This document shows positions 1 through 7,753 of a DNA stretch of 64,000 bases, one piece after another. This stretch comes from Bacteroidaceae bacterium (GTDB lineage: Bacteria; Bacteroidota; Bacteroidia; Bacteroidales; Bacteroidaceae). Numbering within the stretch: the stretch's first letter is position 1; each line of letters starts with the position of its first letter. Made by a program: the position numbers and the translations under genes. The notes under the pieces are model-generated. The model saw only the letters and a list, made by a program, of their open reading frames with translations, ran no database searches and was not told where the DNA came from. The stretch lies in NCBI GenBank assembly GCA_017651245.1, contig JAGCDQ010000076.1, forward strand, positions 62,001 to 126,000, given 5' to 3'.

Positions 1-810
1 GTGTTCTTCGCCTATCCCGACGACGAGGTGCTCTTGCAGCTCATCGACAAGTATGCGAAGACGACGCCAGAGTATGACTTCGTGGCGCCCATCGACGGCT
101 TCGGTCACAAGCTCTGGGTGGTGAGCGACGATGCCGACATCAAGACTATCACCGAGCGCTTCGCCAAGATGCCCAACCTCTATATTGCTGATGGTCACCA
201 CCGTAGTGCCGCCGCTGCCCTCGTGGGTGCGGAGAAGGCGAAGCAGAACCCCAACCACCGTGGTGACGAGGAGTACAACTACTTCATGGCGGTGTGCTTC
301 CCTGCTAGCCAGCTGACTATCCTCGATTACAACCGTGTCATCAAGGACCTGAATGGTCTCACGCCTGCCGAGTTCATCCAGGCGCTGGAGAAGAACTTCG
401 TGGTGGAGAAGAAGGGCGCTGCCGAATATCGTGCACAGGAACTGCATGAGTTCTCGCTTTATCTGGAAGGGGAGTGGTACTCGCTCAAGGCAAAGCCCGG
501 CACCTACGACGAGAACGACCCCATCGGCGTGCTCGACGTGAGCATCTCCTCGAAGCTGATTCTCGACGACATCCTTGGCATCAAGGACCTGCGCCGCGAC
601 AAGCGTATCGACTTCGTGGGCGGTCTCCGTGGTTTGGTCGAACTGAAGCGCCGCGTGGACAATGGCGAGATGAAGACTGCCCTGGCGCTCTATCCTGTGA
701 CCATGAAGCAAATCATGGACATTGCCGACTCTGGCAACATCATGCCGCCAAAGGCAACATGGTTTGAGCCCAAACTGCGCTCAGGACTGGTGATTCACAA
801 ACTCTCATAA
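1..810 (+). CDS. DUF1015 family protein (5' end cut by window edge)
   Basis: This is the C-terminal two thirds of a DUF1015 protein. The family is usually around 400 residues and only 269 are visible, with no start signal before the first codon, so the gene begins left of the window and the GTG at base 1 is probably internal. The hallmark ADGHHRSAAAAL motif is at visible residues 63-74. The biochemical role of most members is unsettled. In Bacteroidetes these genes often follow serC and serA, which suggests a link to serine metabolism, but that neighbour is outside the window. The stop codon lies 15 bp before the next gene, so the two are probably co-transcribed. Confidence 0.8.
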   Translation: MFFAYPDDEVLLQLIDKYAKTTPEYDFVAPIDGFGHKLWVVSDDADIKTITERFAKMPNLYIADGHHRSAAAALVGAEKAKQNPNHRGDEEYNYFMAVCFPASQLTILDYNRVIKDLNGLTPAEFIQALEKNFVVEKKGAAEYRAQELHEFSLYLEGEWYSLKAKPGTYDENDPIGVLDVSISSKLILDDILGIKDLRRDKRIDFVGGLRGLVELKRRVDNGEMKTALALYPVTMKQIMDIADSGNIMPPKATWFEPKLRSGLVIHKLS

Positions 811-825
811 CGTCCTCCCTTCCGC

Positions 826-1416
826 ATGGATTCCTACAGGACCATCAAAGCATTGGCAACAGGTACTTACAGCGAGAAACGTAGCAAGTTTCTCGCTTTT
901 GCCATGCCCGTGCGTTCTGTGGATGAGGTGAAGCAAATCGTGACGGAATATCAGAAGAAATACTACGATGCCCGCCACGTGTGCTACGCCTATATGCTGG
1001 GAGCAGAACGGAAGGACTTCCGCGCAAACGACAACGGCGAGCCCTCAGGCACGGCAGGAAAGCCCATCCTCGGACAAATCAACTCCAACGAACTGACCGA
1101 CATCCTCATCGTGGTGGTGCGCTACTTCGGCGGCGTGAAACTGGGCACGTCGGGGCTGATCGTGGCATACCGCCTGGCTGCCGCTGAGGCGATTGCTGCT
1201 GCCGAGATCATTGAGAAGACGGTGGACGAGGAAGTGGCGTTCAGCTTCGAATATCCCTATATGAACGACGTGATGCGCATCGTCAAGGAGGAGAATCCCC
1301 AGATTGTGTCGCAGGGATTCGATAATGGCTGCACGATGACGCTCTGCATCCGCAAGGACGCCATGCCCCGACTGAAAGCACGGTTGGAAAAAGTGTCCTC
1401 GTTGCGGTTCGAATGA
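826..1416 (+). CDS. yigZ: YigZ/IMPACT family protein
   Basis: A complete 196-residue IMPACT-family protein. The N-terminal domain carries the family hallmarks NDNGEPSGTAGKPIL (about residues 67-81) and VVRYFGGVKLGTSGLI (about residues 98-113); a smaller ferredoxin-like C-terminal domain follows. Family members bind nucleic acid or ribosomes, and the eukaryotic homologue modulates translation-stress signalling through GCN1; the bacterial role is unclear. The ATG lies 15 bp after the DUF1015 stop and a hairpin with a T-run follows the gene, so it is the last gene of its operon. Confidence 0.9.
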   Translation: MDSYRTIKALATGTYSEKRSKFLAFAMPVRSVDEVKQIVTEYQKKYYDARHVCYAYMLGAERKDFRANDNGEPSGTAGKPILGQINSNELTDILIVVVRYFGGVKLGTSGLIVAYRLAAAEAIAAAEIIEKTVDEEVAFSFEYPYMNDVMRIVKEENPQIVSQGFDNGCTMTLCIRKDAMPRLKARLEKVSSLRFE

Positions 1417-1438
1417 GTGCCGCCATGTGGTGTGACTG

Positions 1439-1473
1439 AATGTCGGGAAAGGGTATTTTTCTCGACATTTTTT
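1439..1473 (+). terminator. Rho-independent terminator after yigZ
   Basis: A seven-base stem AATGTCG/CGACATT (1439-1445 with 1463-1469) can be extended inward by G/A-T/C pairs, and the T-run 1468-1473 follows. It lies 22 bp after the yigZ stop codon. Confidence 0.7.
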
Positions 1474-1548
1474 GTGCCCTCCCGCAAAAAAAACGTACAA
1501 AAGTCATAATAAAACTTAACTGAATGCTCGAAATTGAAAAATAGTTGC

Positions 1549-1556
1549 TATCTTTG
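1549..1556 (+). promoter_or_regulatory. -7 box of the MORN protein gene
   Basis: TATCTTTG matches the Bacteroidetes -7 consensus TAnnTTTG and ends 39 bp before the ATG at 1596. It overlaps an in-frame TTG at 1545, which argues against that upstream codon as the start. No well-spaced -33 TTTG is visible. Confidence 0.55.
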
Positions 1557-1595
1557 TCAAACCGATTAAAAGACTTAACAAGAATCTATCTCTAT

Positions 1596-2720
1596 ATGAC
1601 TATTTCAAGATACATGATAGCAGGGGCGATGTTGCTGATGAGCGCATCGTCTGTTTTGGCACAGAAAGTGGTGATTGGCAACTATGTCTTCCCCAAGGAA
1701 GGCGCCACCTACTACGGAGAACTGGAGGGCGGAAAGCCCAATGGAAAAGGCAAGACGACTTTCAAGACGGGCGACACGTATGAGGGCGAATATGTGAAGG
1801 GGAAACGTCAGGGCTACGGCGTCTACACGTTCACCGACGGTGAGAAGTATGAGGGCAACTGGCATCAGGACCATCAACATGGACGTGGCATCTATTACTT
1901 TGCGAACAACAACAAGTATGATGGTCTGTGGTACATCGACTATCAGCAAGGCTTTGGCACGATGTACTATTATAACGGCGACAAGTACACCGGCGAATGG
2001 ATGCAGGACAAACGTGAAGGTCAGGGACGTTACACTTGGGCAAACGGCATCTACTACGATGGCAACTGGAAGGAGGACAAGAAGTCGGGCAAGGGCACTT
2101 TCGACTGGCGCGACGGCTCTCGCTATGAGGGCGACATGGAGAATGACATGCGCAACGGACAGGGTAAGTACACCTATGCGAATGGCGACTTTTACACAGG
2201 TGGCTGGAAGGACGACATGATGCACGGAAAAGGCATCTACAAGTTCAAGAATGGCGACGTGTATGAAGGCGACTACCTGAACGGCGAACGTACCGGACAG
2301 GGCATCTTCTCCTACACTGACAAGCGCAAGTACGTGGGACAGTTCAAGAATGGCCTGATGGACGGTTTTGGCACTTACACATGGCCTGACGGTTCCCGCT
2401 ATGAAGGCTATTGGGTGGAAGACAAGGAGCACGGACGTGGCAAGTTTACGGGTGCCAACGGTGACGTGTATGATGGTGAATGGGCTGCCGGCGAGATGAA
2501 TGGCGAGGGTGTGCTCCGCCTCTCGGACGGCACGAAGTTCAAAGGGCATTTCAAGGATGGCATGAAGAATGGCAAGGGCGTGGAAGAGGCTGCTGACGGC
2601 ACCCGCTTCGAAGGCTCTTTCCTCAACGACCAAAAGGATGGCTCCTTCGTGGAGAAGGACAAGACCGGCAAGGTAATCCGCAAGGGCATCTATAACCGAG
2701 GCAGGTTGATGGGGCAATAA
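1596..2720 (+). CDS. Exported MORN-repeat protein
   Basis: A 374-residue protein made of a signal peptide (cleavage likely after SASSVLA, about residue 22) followed by 14 consecutive 23-residue MORN repeats of the form YxGxWxxxxxxGxGxYxxxxGD, with the last ones degenerate. MORN repeats form elongated beta-meander rods that act in eukaryotes as scaffolds or lipid-binding surfaces; a periplasmic or outer-surface scaffold is an inference here. The start was set at 1596 because the alternative TTG at 1545 lies inside the -7 box and because the signal peptide begins at this ATG. The long minus-strand open frame across it is only a by-product of the 69-bp repeat period. Confidence 0.85.
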   Translation: MTISRYMIAGAMLLMSASSVLAQKVVIGNYVFPKEGATYYGELEGGKPNGKGKTTFKTGDTYEGEYVKGKRQGYGVYTFTDGEKYEGNWHQDHQHGRGIYYFANNNKYDGLWYIDYQQGFGTMYYYNGDKYTGEWMQDKREGQGRYTWANGIYYDGNWKEDKKSGKGTFDWRDGSRYEGDMENDMRNGQGKYTYANGDFYTGGWKDDMMHGKGIYKFKNGDVYEGDYLNGERTGQGIFSYTDKRKYVGQFKNGLMDGFGTYTWPDGSRYEGYWVEDKEHGRGKFTGANGDVYDGEWAAGEMNGEGVLRLSDGTKFKGHFKDGMKNGKGVEEAADGTRFEGSFLNDQKDGSFVEKDKTGKVIRKGIYNRGRLMGQ

Positions 2721-2798
2721 CCATCCCCCTCGCAGGAGAGCATCCCGCAATGATTGGCAACTAACAAAACTTATTTATAAACCTTAAATATCCCCGTT

Positions 2799-3242
2799 AT
2801 GATTTTAGACACTCTTGAAAACATTGGCAAGTATGCCTCTCTCAACCCCCTTTTCCCGAAGGTGGTGGAGTATCTTCAGAACACAGACCTGATGAACCAT
2901 GAGTCAGGCAGAGTGAACATCGACGGCAACAAACTCTTTGTCAATCACAACGTGGCAAAGGGAAAGACGGTGGACGAGGCAAGGATGGAGACGCACAATG
3001 CGATGATCGACATCCAGATTCCACTTTCATGCGATGAGGTGATGGGCTACACGCCTCGTCAGTACCTTTCTAACGCCGAGTATGATGCAGCCAAGGACAT
3101 TACCTTCTATTTGGATCGCCCTGAACAGTACATCACCGTCCATCCCGGCGAGTTCGTCATCTTCTTCCCCGAAGATGGCCATGCGCCCAACATCTCTCCG
3201 GTGCCTGAGTACAAGAAAGTGATTTTCAAAGTAAAAGCATAA
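2799..3242 (+). CDS. YhcH/YjgK/YiaL (DUF386) family protein
   Basis: A full-length 147-residue member of the YhcH/YjgK/YiaL cupin-like family. Visible family features are METHNAMIDIQIPL (about residues 68-81), with the Glu and His thought to bind metal, and HPGEFVIFFPEDGHAPN near the C-terminus (about residues 114-130). Characterised relatives act near sialic acid or sugar-acid catabolism, possibly as sugar anomerases, but the substrate here cannot be read from the sequence. It ends 6 bp before glgB, so the two are probably co-transcribed, hinting at a sugar role. Confidence 0.85.
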   Translation: MILDTLENIGKYASLNPLFPKVVEYLQNTDLMNHESGRVNIDGNKLFVNHNVAKGKTVDEARMETHNAMIDIQIPLSCDEVMGYTPRQYLSNAEYDAAKDITFYLDRPEQYITVHPGEFVIFFPEDGHAPNISPVPEYKKVIFKVKA

Positions 3243-3248
3243 GACATT

Positions 3249-5312
3249 ATGGCTACATGTAAGAAAACCAAGGTGGCTGCGGAGAAGAAGCCGGCACCTG
3301 TGAAACATATCGGTATCGTGAAGAATGACCCTTGGCTCGAACCTTTTGAAGGAGCCATCTGCGGTCGTCATGACCATGCGTTGTGGAAACTCAATGAACT
3401 GACCAATGGTGGCAAGCAGACTCTTTCCGATTTCGCCAGCGGCTATCTTTACTTTGGTCTTCACAAGACCTCCAAGGGATGGGTGCTGCGAGAGTGGGCG
3501 CCTAACGCCACCGATATCTATCTGGTGGGCGACTTCAACGGATGGCAAGAGGATGAGGCATACAAGATGACACGCCTCGACAATGGCAATTGGGAGATCA
3601 AGCTCAAGGCTAGCCAGATGCACCATGGCGACCTCTTCAAACTGAAAGTGAAGTGGAATGGTGGGGAAGGGGAGCGCATTCCTTCCTATGCCAACCGTGT
3701 GGTGCAGGACGATAACACAAAGGTTTTCTCCGCTCAAGTGTGGGCACCAGCCAAGCCATACGAGTTCAAGAAGAAGAACTTCAAGCCCGACACCAATCCG
3801 TTACTCATCTACGAATGCCACATCGGGATGGCACAAGATGCGGAGAAGGTGGGCTCATACACGGAATTCAAGGACAACATCTTGCCTCGCATTAAAAAGG
3901 ATGGCTACAATGCTATTCAGGTGATGGCAGTGGCTGAGCATCCTTATTACGGCTCCTTCGGCTATCATGTCAGCAATTTCTTTGCTCCTTCCAGCCGTTT
4001 TGGTACTCCTGAAGAACTCAAGGAACTGATTGACAAGGCACATGAGATGGGCATTGCCGTCATCATGGACATCGTTCATTCTCATGCCGTGAAGAATGAG
4101 ATTGAAGGTCTGGGCAATTTTGCCGGCGATGGCTGTCAGTACTTCATGCAGGGTGGCCGCCGTGAGCATCCGGCATGGGATTCGCTTTGCTTCGACTATG
4201 GCAAGAACGAAGTGATTCATTACTTGCTCTCCAACTGCAAGTACTGGCTGGAGGAATTCAAGTTCGACGGATTCCGTTTCGACGGCGTGACGTCCATGCT
4301 TTACTACAGCCACGGATTGGGTGAGGCATTCGGAGGATATGGCGACTACTATAACGGACATGAGGATGATGAGGCTATTGCATACCTCACGTTGGCGAAC
4401 CTGCTCATCCACGAGGTGAACCCCAAGGCTATCACCATTGCCGAGGAAGTGTCGGGTATGCCAGGTTTGGCAGCACCCTTCAAGGATGGTGGCTATGGTT
4501 TCGACTACCGTATGGCAATGAACATCCCTGATTATTGGATCAAGACCATCAAGGAAGTCAAGGATGAGGATTGGAAACCATCCAGCATGTTCTGGGAGAC
4601 CACCAACCGCCGTCAGGACGAGAAGACTATCTCTTATGCTGAGAGTCATGACCAGGCACTGGTGGGTGACAAGACCATTGTGTTCCGTCTCATCGATGCT
4701 GATATGTATTGGCACTTCAAGAAGGGTGATGAGAACTTCATGGCGAACAGAGGCATTGCCCTCCATAAGATGATTCGTCTCTTGACAGCATCCACAATGA
4801 ATGGTGGTTACCTCAACTTCATGGGCAACGAGTTCGGACATCCAGAGTGGATTGACTTCCCGCGTGAGGGTAACGGATGGGGCTATAAATATGCACGTCG
4901 TCAGTGGAACCTTGTTGACAATAAGGATCTGTGTTACCACTACTTAGGGGATTTCGACGAAGCAATGCTGAAGACCATCAAGATGGTGAAGAACTTCCAG
5001 AAGACACCGGTCGTGGAGGTGTGGCACAACGATGGTGACCAGATACTTGCCTTCTCTCGTGGTGACCTCTTGTTTGTGTTCAACTTCTCACCCGACAGGT
5101 CTTTCACTGACTACGGCTTCATCGTTCCACAGGGCAGTTATGACGTGGTGCTCAACACCGACAGCAAACTCTATGGTGGTAACGAACTTGCTGATGATTC
5201 GGTGCGTCACTTCACGAATTATGACCCTATCTATGAGCGCGACGGCAAAGGTTGGCTGATGCTATACATCCCAGCCCGCTCCGCTGTTGTTCTTCGTAAA
5301 AACGCAGAATAA
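3249..5312 (+). CDS. glgB: 1,4-alpha-glucan branching enzyme (GH13)
   Basis: A 687-residue cytoplasmic enzyme that makes alpha-1,6 branches in glycogen. A CBM48 domain (about residues 60-165) is followed by the GH13 barrel and a C-terminal beta domain. Catalytic residues can be assigned: the nucleophile Asp345 in DGFRFDGVTSM, the acid/base Glu399 in AEEVSGMPG and the transition-state stabiliser Asp468 in ESHDQA. These motifs resemble the eukaryotic branching-enzyme type more than E. coli GlgB. A Lys-rich N-terminus (KKTKVAAEKKPAP) precedes the fold. A glycogen-synthase-like gene lies far away at 50835-51656. Confidence 0.93.
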   Translation: MATCKKTKVAAEKKPAPVKHIGIVKNDPWLEPFEGAICGRHDHALWKLNELTNGGKQTLSDFASGYLYFGLHKTSKGWVLREWAPNATDIYLVGDFNGWQEDEAYKMTRLDNGNWEIKLKASQMHHGDLFKLKVKWNGGEGERIPSYANRVVQDDNTKVFSAQVWAPAKPYEFKKKNFKPDTNPLLIYECHIGMAQDAEKVGSYTEFKDNILPRIKKDGYNAIQVMAVAEHPYYGSFGYHVSNFFAPSSRFGTPEELKELIDKAHEMGIAVIMDIVHSHAVKNEIEGLGNFAGDGCQYFMQGGRREHPAWDSLCFDYGKNEVIHYLLSNCKYWLEEFKFDGFRFDGVTSMLYYSHGLGEAFGGYGDYYNGHEDDEAIAYLTLANLLIHEVNPKAITIAEEVSGMPGLAAPFKDGGYGFDYRMAMNIPDYWIKTIKEVKDEDWKPSSMFWETTNRRQDEKTISYAESHDQALVGDKTIVFRLIDADMYWHFKKGDENFMANRGIALHKMIRLLTASTMNGGYLNFMGNEFGHPEWIDFPREGNGWGYKYARRQWNLVDNKDLCYHYLGDFDEAMLKTIKMVKNFQKTPVVEVWHNDGDQILAFSRGDLLFVFNFSPDRSFTDYGFIVPQGSYDVVLNTDSKLYGGNELADDSVRHFTNYDPIYERDGKGWLMLYIPARSAVVLRKNAE

Positions 5313-5313
5313 A

Positions 5314-6552
5314 GTGAAAGGATATTCGACATCGATACAGAAGACCGCAGGATTCATCCGTTATTCCTGCGCTCTTCTGTTTATGCTCTTCTCATTCTGT
5401 TATTTGTTCTTCCTGCAAGGCGAAATTCTTGCGGAAGCTCAATTTGTTTATTCGAAGGGAATCACAACCTACAACATCTTCATCGGTGCCGCCATCATTA
5501 CGGTGGTTTTGCAGATTATCCAATGGGTGGTCAGTATGTTGTCACGACTGCCCTCCCGAGGACATGCATTGACCTATCTGCCCTCGATGTTGTTGCTGGC
5601 GATCCTTACCGATGTCAACAGAGAAGCCATTGTGCATTTCTCTTTCGGAGCATGGGTATGGGTGGCTCCTGCCATTCTGATAGCTTACATTCTCCTGGTT
5701 ATTTTTGTGCGGAGAATGGATTCCGATACATCTACCCATGCGCAGAACATCAAGTCGCAGATTTATCCTAACTTCATCATTCTTTTCTTCCTCATGCTGG
5801 GAGTGGGAGCCATTCCTCAATCTTCTGATGTCTTTCACTATGAGCTGAAGACTGAGCGTCTCATTTTGGAGAAGGACTATGAAGGGGCTGCAAAAGTGGG
5901 GGAACGGTCGTTGCGCACCAGTGCCCGACTCACTCAGTTGCGTATGTATGCACTTTCCAAACAAGGTCTGCTGGCAGAACGCCTTTTCGATTATCCGCAA
6001 CATGATGGTTCACGTGGTTTGCTCAACGTTGCTGACACTTCTTCCTTTGAGCGTTTCACTTCTCAGGACATCTGTCTCCATTTAGGTGCTTATTGTGGCA
6101 AGAGCATCAAAACCACTGGACGCTACTACAAACTGGTGTTGGGCGATTCCATTTGGAACGAGCATACGGTGGATTACTATCTGTGTAGCCTCTTGCTGGA
6201 TAAGAACCTGAAAGAATTCCAACGTCAGCTGCCCCGCTATTACAACCTTTCCGACAGCATTGTTGGAGCTTACGACAATCTTCCGAGAGCCTATCGCGAA
6301 GCTCTTCTTCAGATAGGTGTGAAGCAGTATGCTCTTCAGGGAAAGATTGTGATTGGTGCTGACACCCTTGCCACGCTTTCCGATTATGAGATGGTTGCTC
6401 GCTTCCGTGATTACAATGAATTCAAAGCCACTCTGCAAGATGAAACGGAATGCATCAACCGCACCCATCGCGAGTTTGGCAATACCTATTGGTGGTATTG
6501 CGATTTCAGTCAGAAAGCTTCAGGGGAACTGACTAAGATAGAAAAAGATTAG
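5314..6552 (+). CDS. DUF6057-like membrane protein
   Basis: About 412 residues with at least four hydrophobic segments in the first 190 residues (around CALLFMLFSFCYLFF, FIGAAIITVVLQII, LTYLPSMLLLAILT, PAILIAYILLVIF and FIILFFLMLGVG), then a long soluble region that looks helical and TPR-like (KDYEGAAKVGERSL...). It resembles the Bacteroidetes DUF6057 family, function unknown. The start is uncertain: GTG at 5314 sits one base after the glgB stop, while an in-frame TTG at 5287 would overlap glgB by 26 bp. The 3' end overlaps the convergent Rid gene by 4 bp. Confidence 0.75.
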   Translation: MKGYSTSIQKTAGFIRYSCALLFMLFSFCYLFFLQGEILAEAQFVYSKGITTYNIFIGAAIITVVLQIIQWVVSMLSRLPSRGHALTYLPSMLLLAILTDVNREAIVHFSFGAWVWVAPAILIAYILLVIFVRRMDSDTSTHAQNIKSQIYPNFIILFFLMLGVGAIPQSSDVFHYELKTERLILEKDYEGAAKVGERSLRTSARLTQLRMYALSKQGLLAERLFDYPQHDGSRGLLNVADTSSFERFTSQDICLHLGAYCGKSIKTTGRYYKLVLGDSIWNEHTVDYYLCSLLLDKNLKEFQRQLPRYYNLSDSIVGAYDNLPRAYREALLQIGVKQYALQGKIVIGADTLATLSDYEMVARFRDYNEFKATLQDETECINRTHREFGNTYWWYCDFSQKASGELTKIEKD

Positions 6553-7688
6553 AAACTGCGGAACTGAGCGTTGTCAGCTTTCTTCACCGCTACACACTCC
6601 ATCTCAATGAGCCAGGTTGGACGGCAAACGGGTGCGAGGGTGATGACATAAGGCATGTTTGGGAATTTTTCTTGAAACATCTTCTGCACAATCTCGTAGT
6701 CTGCACAATCTCGTAGATAGACAATAATCTGCATGACATCATCATAAGTCATGCCACCTTCGTTGAGCAATGTCTCCACGTTTTCCCACATGCGATAGGT
6801 CTGATTCACGATATCTCCCACATGCACCACTTCTCCCTTGTTGTTGATAGAAGCAGTACCAGAGATATAGACGTGGTTGCGGTCACCATACTGCATGAGG
6901 GTTCCACGCTCAAAGGTCACACCATATTCAATGGTCCTGTTCAGGTGTGACAATGCATAGAGATAGCGTTGCTGCTCGGGTTCAAATCCCGTCATGGCAT
7001 AGCATCCCATCTGCACGAGAGCCTTCGGATCAGCGGGTGTGCCACCGATACCTGTGGAGGCGATGTAATGCGTGTATTGTGTCAAGCCCTGCTCTGCAAA
7101 ACATTCACGGCGTGACTTGACCAATCCGTTGTATTGTGTATCGACATCGCGCACAAAGAACCAAGTGCGGATGCAGTTGGCTTCCAGTGTGGCGTTGAAG
7201 TTTTTCAGTGTGTCAATATAAGTGAAGAGGGACTTCCATGTCTGCATGTAGGAAGTGTCAACAGTGGTGTTCATGATGCCCATCGTCCAGATGTGCTGGT
7301 AACCATTATGTGACACCACGGTGGAACCATTCGCGTGGCTGATGTCGGTGCCGCGTTGCAGATAAAGCCATACGGCGATCTTGGAGCCATCGAGTGGGGG
7401 CTGCTGAATATAGGAGACGGTGCAAGGGTTGTTCTCCTCAATCAGTGGCACCTGGTTCGTGGCATCGCTCAGGAAATAACGCTTGAACACCGTCTTGGCA
7501 CCCTCCATTTCGGACATTTCCATCAGGGCCTTTTCTGCCTGTTGTATGCGTGAGAGTTGCCCAGCGAACACTTCCTCTTGGGGCTTTACATGGAGGATGG
7601 CATGAAACTCGGTTACATCACCTGCTGTGAAGCTGGTGAACTCGATGCGCGCTCCTATTTCTTCAATATTTATAGCCTGAAATTCCAT
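6549..7688 (-). CDS. Large Rid (YjgF/L-PSP) domain protein
   Basis: A 379-residue protein whose C-terminal ~125 residues form a Rid domain. The piece VYISGTASINNKGEVVH and the end CRPTWLIEMECVAV carry the Arg and hydrophobic strand that place the imine-hydrolysing site in RidA. The N-terminal ~240 residues look like a second, diverged copy of the fold, as in chorismatase-type relatives, so chorismate-derived substrates are possible but unproven. The start was moved to the second Met (7688) because a perfect -7 box covers the first Met codon region. Confidence 0.8.
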   Translation of the reverse strand: MEFQAINIEEIGARIEFTSFTAGDVTEFHAILHVKPQEEVFAGQLSRIQQAEKALMEMSEMEGAKTVFKRYFLSDATNQVPLIEENNPCTVSYIQQPPLDGSKIAVWLYLQRGTDISHANGSTVVSHNGYQHIWTMGIMNTTVDTSYMQTWKSLFTYIDTLKNFNATLEANCIRTWFFVRDVDTQYNGLVKSRRECFAEQGLTQYTHYIASTGIGGTPADPKALVQMGCYAMTGFEPEQQRYLYALSHLNRTIEYGVTFERGTLMQYGDRNHVYISGTASINNKGEVVHVGDIVNQTYRMWENVETLLNEGGMTYDDVMQIIVYLRDCADYEIVQKMFQEKFPNMPYVITLAPVCRPTWLIEMECVAVKKADNAQFRSF

Positions 7689-7697
7689 AATCGGATG

Positions 7698-7705
7698 CAA
7701 AGGTA
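7698..7705 (-). promoter_or_regulatory. -7 box of the Rid-domain gene
   Basis: Read on the minus strand this is TACCTTTG, ending 9 nt before the ATG at 7688. The transcript would begin only a few bases before the start codon. Confidence 0.6.
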
Positions 7706-7753
7706 CAAAAAAGTTGGGTAAGTGAAGAGGGAAAAGCGAAAAAATTTGCTTTT

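Noticed and set aside
1605-2750. Long minus-strand open frame of 381 codons
   Set aside because: It mirrors the MORN repeats (69-bp period). The plus-strand frame has a signal peptide and a recognised repeat family.
3855-4940. 361-codon minus-strand frame inside glgB
   Set aside because: A shadow of glgB; the plus-strand product has all three catalytic residues.
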